Shown: piece after piece, positions 1 to 6,089 of the stretch
How positions within the stretch are numbered: position 1 is the first letter of the stretch
Layout: each line of letters begins with the position of its first letter
Assembly: GCA_021811525.1 (NCBI GenBank)
Contig: JAJZOK010000138.1
Span: forward strand, 1-6,216
Length of the DNA stretch: 6,216 nt
DNA from: Thermoplasmata archaeon
GTDB lineage: Archaea; Thermoplasmatota; Thermoplasmata; Thermoplasmatales; Thermoplasmataceae
Direction of reading: 5' to 3'
Program-made: the position numbers and the translations under genes
The notes under the pieces: model-generated
What the model was told of the DNA's origin: nothing
The model's database searches: none
Seen by the model: only the letters and a program-made list of their open reading frames with translations

Positions 1-2
1 AA

Positions 3-19
3 GTCTTGCGTAGCAAGAC
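3..19. repeat. Perfect 7-bp hairpin with GTA loop
   Basis: GTCTTGC at 3-9 pairs perfectly with GCAAGAC at 13-19 around the three-base loop GTA. Nearly the same string (TTGCGTA, one extra A, GCAAGAC) recurs at 191-205 inside the first repeated module, so this hairpin is a reused part. Its position at the window edge means its left context is unknown. Confidence 0.7.
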
Positions 20-22
20 CGA

Positions 23-97
23 GTGGTGTAAGCGTTAGCGGTGGGTGGTGTGGAACACCAAGCGAAGCGAAGGTGTGTAACACCACACATACACCAC
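23..97. repeat. Nested inverted repeats: outer 8-bp stem closing two triloop hairpins
   Basis: GTGGTGTA at 23-30 is the exact reverse complement of TACACCAC at 90-97 and can close a domain. Inside it are two hairpins: TGGTGT (46-51) with ACACCA (55-60) around GGA, and GGTGT (72-76) with ACACC (80-84) around GTA. The linker at 61-73 is the iterated AGCGAAGCGAAGG, and related AGCGAAGG recurs at 261-268. An alternative pairing, 48-53 with 83-88, competes with the small hairpins, so more than one fold is possible. Confidence 0.55.
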
Positions 98-146
98 GAG
101 CGGCGAGCACAGGACACCACCCTGAAAGAGCATGGCGAATGAGGGG

Positions 147-161
147 CTCTTCGAAGAAGAG
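147..161. repeat. 6-bp hairpin with GAA loop
   Basis: CTCTTC at 147-152 pairs with GAAGAG at 156-161 around GAA, and a G-T wobble (146/162) can lengthen it when the plus strand is read as RNA. It follows a GAGGGG tract (141-146), the first of three such tracts in the block (141, 181, 296). Confidence 0.55.
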
Positions 162-172
162 TGCGAGACGGA

Positions 173-236
173 AATCAAAAGAGGGGTGGATTGCGTAAGC
201 AAGACGGGGTGAATTTTGATTGGAGGCGAAGCATGG
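173..236 (+). repeat. Structural module, copy 1 (stem, G-tract core, inserted GNRA hairpin)
   Basis: AATCAAAA at 173-180 pairs perfectly with TTTTGATT at 214-221. The enclosed core reads GAGGGGT (181-187), then a TTGC-GTAA-GCAA hairpin (191-202), then GGGGTGAA (206-213). Downstream is GGAGGCGAAGCATGG (222-236). Copy 2 at 288-330 has the same order with a different stem sequence and without the inserted hairpin. The shared core with paired differences in the stem is what one expects of a conserved RNA fold, although only two copies are visible. Confidence 0.55.
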
Positions 237-287
237 GGTCCTGTGCTCGGCGTGCAGGCGAGCGAAGGGCACATAGTAATTGGCGGA

Positions 288-330
288 GGCTCAAAGAGGG
301 GTTAGGGGTGAATTTGAGCCGGAGCATACC
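288..330 (+). repeat. Structural module, copy 2 (compact form)
   Basis: GGCTCAAA at 288-295 pairs perfectly with TTTGAGCC at 313-320 around GAGGGGT (296-302), TA spacing and GGGGTGAA (305-312), followed by GGAGCATACC (321-330). Compared with copy 1, the core and the downstream GGAG...GCAT are kept. The outer five stem positions differ on both sides, and each change preserves pairing. The 3' end runs into a small ATACC-AAAA-GGTAT hairpin (326-339) just ahead of the antitoxin gene. Confidence 0.55.
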
Positions 331-353
331 AAAAGGTATTAAAATCTAAAAAG
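326..353 (-). terminator. Candidate transcription end for the leftward operon
   Basis: Read on the minus strand, 353 to 340 is T-rich (a TTTTT run, then a TTTT run), followed by a 5-bp hairpin (326-330/335-339). Archaeal transcription often ends at such T-rich tracts. If used, the mod-res-toxin transcript would run antisense through the whole antitoxin gene before stopping. The same bases may instead, or also, contain the AT-rich promoter of the antitoxin gene on the plus strand (TATTAAAA at 337-344). Both readings are weak. Confidence 0.25.
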
Positions 354-355
354 AT

Positions 356-541
356 ATGAGTATAGTAATGACCACTGCTAAATCAAGACTAGTAAGCATA
401 CCTAAGTCCGATCTCGAAAGCCTTGAGGCTACCATAGAGACTCTGGAAAACAAGCATGTCATGGATCAGCTTGAGAAGAGCGAACAGGACATACAAAAGG
501 GCAGGGTAAGGGACGCACGTGAGTTCCTGAAAGAACTTTAG
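356..541 (+). CDS. RelB/Phd-like antitoxin, short archaeal type
   Basis: This 61-residue, mostly helical, charged protein resembles the small antitoxins that accompany archaeal RelE-type toxins. It has a short N-terminal strand-like stretch (RLVSIPKSDLESLEATIETL, about residues 11-30) and then an amphipathic helical half (NKHVMDQLEKSEQDIQKGRVRDAREFLKEL, about 32-61). Antitoxins of this class wrap around and block the toxin active site. It lacks the fuller N-terminal DNA-binding domain of Phd/YefM proteins, so self-repression is not evident. No good ribosome-binding site precedes ATG 356. ATG 368 (residue 5) is an alternative start that would give MTTAKSRL, and a TATA-like TATTAAAA at 337-344 would suit a leaderless start there. 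Its stop codon (539-541) overlaps the stop of the convergent toxin gene. The family call rests on sequence resemblance and context. It could be a remnant of another toxin-antitoxin cassette. Confidence 0.7.
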   Translation: MSIVMTTAKSRLVSIPKSDLESLEATIETLENKHVMDQLEKSEQDIQKGRVRDAREFLKEL

Positions 542-798
542 TAATTTTTCTTTGCATCATCTTTGTGAAGGATAGCTCTCAGTATTACCTTCTTTCCTTC
601 CTCGTTTATCTCGTACCACACCCTGAATGGACCAGTTCTCAACTGCCACAATCCGTGAAGTTTCCCTCTCAGTGGCTTACCAGATTGTGGATCTTTCTCC
701 AATCTATCAATCATGCGTAGCAGCCACTCCTTCTTGTCCTTATGGTTCCTATTGAACTCTTTTTCGAAGGTTTCAGTAGTCTCCACTATGTAGGGCAT
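538..798 (-). CDS. RelE/ParE-superfamily toxin
   Basis: This 86-residue protein has the size and layout of RelE-type toxins, which in well-studied cases cut mRNA on the ribosome; ParE relatives act on gyrase instead. Visible family marks are an N-terminal strand and helix (YIVETTETFEKEFNR, 3-17), DPQSGKPLRGKLHGLWQLR (36-54), the basic GPFRVWYEI strand (56-64), and a C-terminal strand ending HKDDAKKNY (78-86). Arg54, Arg59, Arg74, His78, Lys79 and Tyr86 are candidate active-site or RNA-contact residues by family analogy. The ATG directly follows the res stop codon (TAGATG), and GGAG at 805-808 lies 6 bases upstream, so it is read as the last gene of the mod-res operon. The usual co-directional antitoxin is absent. 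The only candidate partner is the convergent gene at 356-541, overlapping by 4 bases at the stops. The RelE-versus-ParE target cannot be settled from sequence alone. Confidence 0.85.
   Translation of the reverse strand: MPYIVETTETFEKEFNRNHKDKKEWLLRMIDRLEKDPQSGKPLRGKLHGLWQLRTGPFRVWYEINEEGKKVILRAILHKDDAKKNY
545..553 (+). terminator. Candidate T-rich termination tract after the antitoxin gene
   Basis: TTTTTCTTT begins four bases after the antitoxin stop codon. T-rich tracts like this end many archaeal transcripts. It lies inside the 3' end of the toxin gene, where it encodes Lys-Lys-Asn on the other strand, so it may be no more than a codon effect. Confidence 0.25.
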
Positions 799-3585
799 CT
801 AGTTCTCCGAGTGTCGTTTTAAAATATCTTTGATATCAGATGGTCTAAAGGAAACATCTGATTCCCACCTTCCAAATCTGCTATCAGAGTTTACTGCATC
901 TATCCACTCTCTAAGAGCGGCTCTTTTTGTTCGATTCTTTTCGTCATCTACTCCCTTGACCTCAAGTACTAACATCTTGCCACTCTTTAATCTAATCAAA
1001 AAGTCAGGATAATAGCTGCTAACCACTCCCTTGTAGAGGTAACTGATGACAAAGCCCAAGTGGTCGTTCTTCGCCCAGCTATCCACTGCTTCGTTATGTT
1101 CTAGCTCATATGATTCTGAAGCTTCCCAGGAACTGTCATACACTACATGACTGATGTGTGACCTGTCAGTAAGTTCGCAAGGCTTACTTGTATACCATGT
1201 AACCATCTTTCCAGTGGACTTTATCGGCATCTCCTTGTCAAAGATTGGTACCAGCTTCTCCGTGTTTTCAGCGCGGATGGCACTGAATAGATGCTGAACA
1301 ATCTTGTTAAGGTTTAGTAAGATGAGAAGTCTTTTTTTCAAGTCGTCTCTGTATGACTCACTTTGGATCACTAGTTTGTCGGAGTCCAGAAATGATTCGA
1401 CGATCTTGATTAACTGTGCTATCAGATATTCCTTGCTCCCTGGCCAGGAAGGTTGTACTTGATCAAAGACGTCCCTTGCCGTCTCAAATATCAGTCTCTG
1501 TTTTCTCAAGCTCGTAAGCAATGTCTCGATTTGGTCATTTGAAAGGTCTATTACTTTCAGTTTCTTGGTAATGTCTGGTTTTCCCTCGATTATCTGGGCC
1601 AATTCAGCTTTTAATGGTGTATCTTCCGGATTCAATTGCAATTCCTGAACCTTTGACAGGTCTATTCTTAGCTTTGGAGTGTATGTGTGATTTATTCTAA
1701 GGACATTGGGCCAAGTGATCTCAAATTCCTTTTTCTCATCATCAACGTGAACTCTTGTCTTTGGTGTGGGGGGAGGCGGGGGAACGCCACCTTCTGGACC
1801 TATACCCTCACCTTCGTGAGGCAGGAATGTGAATGGCACGCCAAACACGTTGACATATTCCGGCTCAAAAAGGCCTGTCTCAGGGTTAACATCGTAAGAT
1901 GTACGTCTTAAGCCTCTACCTACCACCTGTTCGCAAAGAAGCTGGCTTGTAAAAGCTCTTAAGCCCATAATGTGGGTGACTGTTTTCGCATCCCAGCCTT
2001 CTGATAACATTCCAACAGAAATTACATTCTGAATGCCTTCTCCGGGCTCTCCTTTTTGTCCTACAGTATCAACTTTTTCACGCAGTTCTTCGGCAACAGT
2101 TTTCTTAGAACCTCCATTCAAACCAGATTCCGCTTCGTTGAGCACTTTGGTATCTATCTGGAGTGTTGCTTCAGGGTTCTGTAATTCCTTGATTCTGATC
2201 TTACCTTTGTCAAGCGTGAACTTAACTCGGGCAGCTGTTTCTGTTCTATTGCATACCGATATCATAACCGGGGGAGTTTCAGAGTTACTCTTCTCCCACA
2301 ATTTTAAGGTTTCTGCCCAGTCAAGACCCAGGAAGTAGTAAGCCTTTGTTACAAGGTCGGGCAGGGCAACTTCTTTTCCTACTGCTCTGTTTATGTCAGA
2401 TTTCACTTCTGCGTCTGCGTATATGTGATAGAATTTTGATCTCATTGTTTTGGCATCCGGCGTACCATCGTCGCGGACCACTACTCTTGGAGTCTTCACC
2501 AATCCAGACTCAATTGCTTCATTAAGACCAAAATCGCTTACGATCCAACCAAATAGGGATTCTTCACTTGCTTTCTTTCCCGATGGAAAGAATGGAGTGG
2601 CCGTGAAATCAAAACATCGCATTATGTTTCGTACTTTGTTTATCTTGTCAAGTCCTCCGACCCATACGGTGCTCTCATAAGCGCTATCTTTCAAATCCCT
2701 TTGTCTCTTGTATTTTCCCTCAGCCTCAGGGTTGATTCTCCACGCGTGGTGGGCTTCGTCATTTATGACGATGAGGTTCTTGGCATCTTTCAGTTCGCCA
2801 AGCACTTCTCTAGCGTAGGCCTCATCACTCTTCACACCACGCTTATCAACACTCTTCTTTCTCTTGACCTGATCCTCAGACTCCCATTCGAGGAGGTGCC
2901 AATTTATTATCTTGACGCGCCCACCTCTGAGCTTGTCAAACATTCCCGATGGTATAAGGTCAAACTCTACGTAGTAATTGTTTTCCTCTGAAGCAGAAGG
3001 GTTCAGAACTTGAAGTCTGTTCCTTACGGTCAGACCGGGAGAGACCACAAGAATGTCCTTTGAGAATCTGGTGTCCTGTCTATAGGTCATCTTGTTAATG
3101 ATCTGCCATGCAATTAGCATAGCCATTACAACAGTCTTTCCTGTCCCTGTGGCCATTTTGGAACATAGTCTTTCAATATTGCCGCCATCGCCTTCTAACT
3201 TCACGCCTTGCTTTTCAGTATCAGGCGCTTCTATGAACCAAATAAGTGTCTCAATTGCCTCCAACTGACAGAAGAACAGTTTTTTATCCCTGTCCGCCTT
3301 TTTCCAGTATTCCAGCAATTCCTTCGTGACTTTTGTCACTCCCGGATATCCGGACTCCCTCCACTTATCAACTCTTTCCCTGACTTTGTTGACTTCAGGT
3401 AATTCAACAAAGAACCCAGGATCATCGAATTTTTCAGAATGCTCGGAGGCTATGGTATATCCTGCTGGCCGTCTTCCCTCTACCAGTGAGAATTTACGCT
3501 CTTCACGGCTGTATTTGAGGTGCTTTGTGGGCTTCTCGTAAGGACTATTGATGATTAAATGTTGTACACTCTTATCATCTGCCAT
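799..3585 (-). CDS. res: Type III-like restriction endonuclease subunit (Res): SF2 helicase plus PD-(D/E)XK nuclease
   Basis: This 928-residue ATP-dependent restriction subunit is expected to work with the adjacent methyltransferase. The superfamily 2 motor motifs run in order: FFCQLEAIETL (104-114), Walker A MATGTGKT (144-151), Walker B DEAH (276-279), motif III TATP (328-331), SEGWD (528-532) and motif VI QVVGRGLRR (553-561). A proline-rich linker VPPPPPTP (601-608) leads to a helical C-terminal region. The nuclease site is YYPDFLIRLKSGKMLVLEVKG (858-878), with Asp861, Glu875 and Lys877 as the PD-(D/E)XK triad. All key residues are present, so the protein looks intact. The N-terminal IINSPYEKPTKHLKYSREER region and EGRRP resemble the subgroup I recall as BPTD_3080-family restriction endonucleases rather than classic EcoP1I-type Res. 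The start ATG shares a base with the mod stop (TAATG), and GGTGG lies 4 bases upstream (3590-3594), suggesting translational coupling. DNA recognition presumably comes from Mod. Confidence 0.93.
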   Translation of the reverse strand: MADDKSVQHLIINSPYEKPTKHLKYSREERKFSLVEGRRPAGYTIASEHSEKFDDPGFFVELPEVNKVRERVDKWRESGYPGVTKVTKELLEYWKKADRDKKLFFCQLEAIETLIWFIEAPDTEKQGVKLEGDGGNIERLCSKMATGTGKTVVMAMLIAWQIINKMTYRQDTRFSKDILVVSPGLTVRNRLQVLNPSASEENNYYVEFDLIPSGMFDKLRGGRVKIINWHLLEWESEDQVKRKKSVDKRGVKSDEAYAREVLGELKDAKNLIVINDEAHHAWRINPEAEGKYKRQRDLKDSAYESTVWVGGLDKINKVRNIMRCFDFTATPFFPSGKKASEESLFGWIVSDFGLNEAIESGLVKTPRVVVRDDGTPDAKTMRSKFYHIYADAEVKSDINRAVGKEVALPDLVTKAYYFLGLDWAETLKLWEKSNSETPPVMISVCNRTETAARVKFTLDKGKIRIKELQNPEATLQIDTKVLNEAESGLNGGSKKTVAEELREKVDTVGQKGEPGEGIQNVISVGMLSEGWDAKTVTHIMGLRAFTSQLLCEQVVGRGLRRTSYDVNPETGLFEPEYVNVFGVPFTFLPHEGEGIGPEGGVPPPPPTPKTRVHVDDEKKEFEITWPNVLRINHTYTPKLRIDLSKVQELQLNPEDTPLKAELAQIIEGKPDITKKLKVIDLSNDQIETLLTSLRKQRLIFETARDVFDQVQPSWPGSKEYLIAQLIKIVESFLDSDKLVIQSESYRDDLKKRLLILLNLNKIVQHLFSAIRAENTEKLVPIFDKEMPIKSTGKMVTWYTSKPCELTDRSHISHVVYDSSWEASESYELEHNEAVDSWAKNDHLGFVISYLYKGVVSSYYPDFLIRLKSGKMLVLEVKGVDDEKNRTKRAALREWIDAVNSDSRFGRWESDVSFRPSDIKDILKRHSEN

Positions 3586-6089
3586 TAATCCACCTTTAAG
3601 ACTCTCAGCGACTCTATCCCACGGTCATCTATGATCTTTACAGCTATCTGCTTGTTTTTCCCAACCTTGAATGGAAGAGACCGATTTCCTTCATAGTTGG
3701 ACATTAAGTCCTCATCAACGTATGCCCTTAGTGCTTTTGCGAGTTTATTCCATCCACCCTTCTCCCCTTCCAGGGGGAAGAAAACCTGTCTTGGATAGAG
3801 ACTCCTGCCATTGTAATCTGTGTCCAGTTCCCACATTGCGATATTTGAATGGTCTCCAGACTTGATTTCGCCATTTCTTGTGTCGTAATAGTCAAACCCA
3901 TTGACCATTACAACGTATTTCTCACCATCTTTCTTTAGCTCTATGTCCGGTTGTCCTATGAGCCAGAACGAAGACTCCTCATTTGCCTTCTTTTTCTTGA
4001 GGTCCTCTGTCAAGAGGTCTGTATTCATCTGGCATTTTATAACGGAAACTCCGGGCCATTTTAGTTCATCAATGTCCTTTGCCGCCTCAGGATCAAACTG
4101 GAATGAAGCAAATATTACGAGCTTTGGCTTGGGAACAAGTTGCTGTGCCTCCTCGATTGCCAACTCAACCTGTCTTTGTTCCAATGGAGCATAAGCAGGG
4201 CCAAAAGAAATCACAGTATTTTGACCATCGGCCGTCTCTCCCTGGGCTTGTAGCCACTTTGTGGCTTGCAAAGCCTCAAATCGAATGAATTTTATTTTCT
4301 GCCCACCTTTTGCTCTTATCCCAGTTTTACTAATTTCGTCGATCCAGTCACTCTGCCTTACCGTCTCACCAGATCTTGCAATTGTATTATCAAGGTCTTG
4401 GGCACTGGGATTCTCTTCAACTTCTTCCAGATTTACCACACGCTGTGACGGGACTGCTTCAACAGTAAATGGGCCGGTAACTCGTCTCTTTGTACGGTCA
4501 ACAATGGGTTTGTCATGTAGTATATCTTCCTCTGGAGTATCGTCATTAGCAAGAGATTTGAGTGTGGTATGTGGTACTCTTTCGCATTTTAACCCGCTTG
4601 AAACTCCCTCGTCTGGGTGTGCGAGTTCATAGAAATCGAATATTGAAGTCATTAGTCTTTGTTTTGCCAATGTAATGGAAACTCTGGATGTATCGCATGT
4701 AATCCACCTTCTCCCCCATCTTTCAGCTACTGCAGCAGTAGTGCCAGAACCACAAGTAGGATCAAAAACTAGATCTCCTGGGTCAGTTGACATGAGCAGG
4801 CATCTTTGGATAACAATCTCGTTTGTTTGAACTACATACTTTTTGGCTTCGAACGAATTAACGGTGTCAAACCAAAAATTAGTTTCTTCGGATACGGGTT
4901 GGTCTGAAAGGTATCGCTTAAACAACAATCTTGATCCGGATTTGTATATTCTTCCAAGTTCTATTAACTTCAGCATACCGTCTTTTGTAGTTCTCCAGTG
5001 TCTGTTTGAAGGTGGAAAGTACTTCTTGCCTTGGAACTCAACCTCATAACTTCCAGTGTTAGATGGATCTTGAGAAGTAAGGTCATCTAATGCAATAATT
5101 CTGTTATCATCCAAATTTTCTGACTTGACTCTGGAAATATTGACTATATCTCCATTTTCAAGCTCATACCAAGAAAACTTTGTGTCCCTTTCAGAAATGT
5201 TTTTCTCACGGTAAAGCTTCCTAAATTTAAGGGAATTTTTGGTCTTGGCATACCATACGATATAGTCATTTACAATGGGTATGAGTTTTGTAGTAGCTCC
5301 AACTGTTTTTCTGAAAGGTATTATGCTCACAAAATTCTCGGCACCATAGATCTCGTCAAGTAGCTCCTTGACATGATGTAAATTCTCATCAGAGATTTGA
5401 ACGAAAACGCTACCACTTTCATTAAGCATGTCTCTGGCCAAAAGAAGTCTATTTCTAAGGTAAGTCAAATAAGAATGAATTCCAAGTTCCCATGTGTCTC
5501 TGAAAGCCTTTATCATCTCCGGCTCTTGCGTCAAATCTTCATCTTTCCCGTCTTTAACATCTCGTTTATTTATGAAAGGTTGAAAATTCGAACCATATTT
5601 TATCCCGTAAGGCGGGTCAATGTATACCATCTGGACCTTGCCAGCCATTCCCTCTTTCTCAAGAAGTGAGTTCATAACTATTAGAGAGTCTCCAGCGATC
5701 AAACGGTTTGACCATCCTTCTGAGTGTTTGTAAAACTCTATAGCTTCTCGAATGGGTAAGTTGTTCTCAGGGTTTTCAAAGTAGTAAAAAAGACTTCTTT
5801 GGGTCTCTGGTTCTTTATTTCTTACGGCCTCTATTATGGTCAGAGGATCAATCCTTTCATGAACATGCAAAGACACTGTGTCGACTTCAAAACTTGTTCC
5901 TTCTGTTTTTCCTGACCATTGCAATTCCGGGTCCAGATGCGGATCGAACATGTATGTTTTCCTCCCGTTGATGGGATCAGTGTCTGCTGAAACTAAACCA
6001 GTTTGTGGTATGTTAAGCCTTTTCTCTTCTTCAAAAGTGTACTGCGTCAATTCATTGTTTTCAGTCTTATTTTTCCCTTTCTTAGCCAT
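3585..6089 (-). CDS. mod: Type III-like site-specific DNA methyltransferase (Mod), beta class
   Basis: This 834-residue enzyme should transfer a methyl group from S-adenosylmethionine to the exocyclic amino group of a base, most likely adenine N6. The catalytic motif IV DPPY (158-161) precedes the cofactor motif I FDPTCGSGTT (442-451), the beta-class order used by type III Mod proteins. The segment between them, about 260-420, should hold the target recognition domain that sets the specificity of the whole system. The N-terminal part (GLVSADTDPINGRKTYMFDP at 31-50 and TSFEVDTVSLHVHERIDP at 65-82) and a C-terminal extension of roughly 330 residues set it apart from classic Mod proteins and match the subgroup paired with BPTD_3080-like Res, as I recall it. 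The extension contains PKLVIFASFQFDPEAAKDID (655-674), FWLIGQPDIEL (708-718) and GFDYYDTRNGEI (731-742); its function is unknown to me. Start: ATG with GGTGG 4 bases upstream (6094-6098). First gene of the operon. Confidence 0.92.
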   Translation of the reverse strand: MAKKGKNKTENNELTQYTFEEEKRLNIPQTGLVSADTDPINGRKTYMFDPHLDPELQWSGKTEGTSFEVDTVSLHVHERIDPLTIIEAVRNKEPETQRSLFYYFENPENNLPIREAIEFYKHSEGWSNRLIAGDSLIVMNSLLEKEGMAGKVQMVYIDPPYGIKYGSNFQPFINKRDVKDGKDEDLTQEPEMIKAFRDTWELGIHSYLTYLRNRLLLARDMLNESGSVFVQISDENLHHVKELLDEIYGAENFVSIIPFRKTVGATTKLIPIVNDYIVWYAKTKNSLKFRKLYREKNISERDTKFSWYELENGDIVNISRVKSENLDDNRIIALDDLTSQDPSNTGSYEVEFQGKKYFPPSNRHWRTTKDGMLKLIELGRIYKSGSRLLFKRYLSDQPVSEETNFWFDTVNSFEAKKYVVQTNEIVIQRCLLMSTDPGDLVFDPTCGSGTTAAVAERWGRRWITCDTSRVSITLAKQRLMTSIFDFYELAHPDEGVSSGLKCERVPHTTLKSLANDDTPEEDILHDKPIVDRTKRRVTGPFTVEAVPSQRVVNLEEVEENPSAQDLDNTIARSGETVRQSDWIDEISKTGIRAKGGQKIKFIRFEALQATKWLQAQGETADGQNTVISFGPAYAPLEQRQVELAIEEAQQLVPKPKLVIFASFQFDPEAAKDIDELKWPGVSVIKCQMNTDLLTEDLKKKKANEESSFWLIGQPDIELKKDGEKYVVMVNGFDYYDTRNGEIKSGDHSNIAMWELDTDYNGRSLYPRQVFFPLEGEKGGWNKLAKALRAYVDEDLMSNYEGNRSLPFKVGKNKQIAVKIIDDRGIESLRVLKVD

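Larger units (their letters stand above)
104..249. repeat. 12-bp perfect inverted repeat closing a 122-base domain
   Basis: CGAGCACAGGAC at 104-115 is the exact reverse complement of GTCCTGTGCTCG at 238-249. Past one A-G mismatch (116/237) the pairing continues for three more base pairs (117-119 with 234-236). It is the longest perfect inverted repeat I found in the window. The enclosed segment holds the 147-161 hairpin and the first repeated module. Such a pair can be the closing stem of an RNA domain or the terminal repeats of a small element. No flanking direct duplication was seen to favour the second. Confidence 0.6.
1..345 (+). other. G-rich, hairpin-rich non-coding block; candidate structured RNA or mobile-element remnant
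   Basis: This stretch has no convincing protein gene but is dense with short perfect inverted repeats. The main ones are 3-9/13-19, 23-30/90-97, 46-51/55-60, 72-76/80-84, 104-115/238-249, 147-152/156-161, 173-180/214-221, 191-194/199-202, 288-295/313-320 and 326-330/335-339. I count about 122 G and 62 C in bases 1-330 (about 56% G+C). In 121-330 the plus strand has 83 G against 33 C, a strong strand bias. The plus strand is the likelier RNA sense, because the 191-202 hairpin then has a GTAA (GNRA-class) loop and a G-T wobble extends the 147-161 stem. No recognised RNA family could be assigned. It could be a non-coding RNA gene, the structured leader of the downstream antitoxin gene, or the end of a mobile element running off the left edge. 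Confidence 0.55.

Noticed and set aside
35..274. A 79-codon open frame on the minus strand through the hairpin block
   Set aside because: Its translation is rich in Ser, Pro, Thr and His with no domain or helix pattern. It runs through the inverted repeats and has no ribosome-binding site. The frame is open because the strand is C-rich.
1..345. A CRISPR array
   Set aside because: The repeats vary in length and sequence, are self-complementary modules rather than constant direct repeats, and are not separated by uniform unique spacers. No cas gene is present.
1..345. A group II intron or tRNA gene
   Set aside because: I found no domain V-like sequence, no intron-encoded reverse transcriptase and no tRNA cloverleaf with a T-loop GTTCRA-type motif.
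161..349. A 62-codon open frame on the plus strand within the repeat block
   Set aside because: The product is repetitive Gly/Arg-rich sequence generated by the G-tract modules, with no recognisable fold. The structural repeats explain the sequence better than coding does.
1762..1785. G-runs of six and five bases on the plus strand as a phase-variation tract in res
   Set aside because: These encode the Pro-rich linker (residues 602-606). The runs are interrupted and short, shorter than tracts that typically drive slippage, and the frame is intact.
4261..4632. A 123-codon plus-strand open frame opposite mod
   Set aside because: It lies wholly inside the well-supported mod gene on the other strand. 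Its product is Ser/Cys-rich and shows no domain; it is an antisense shadow.
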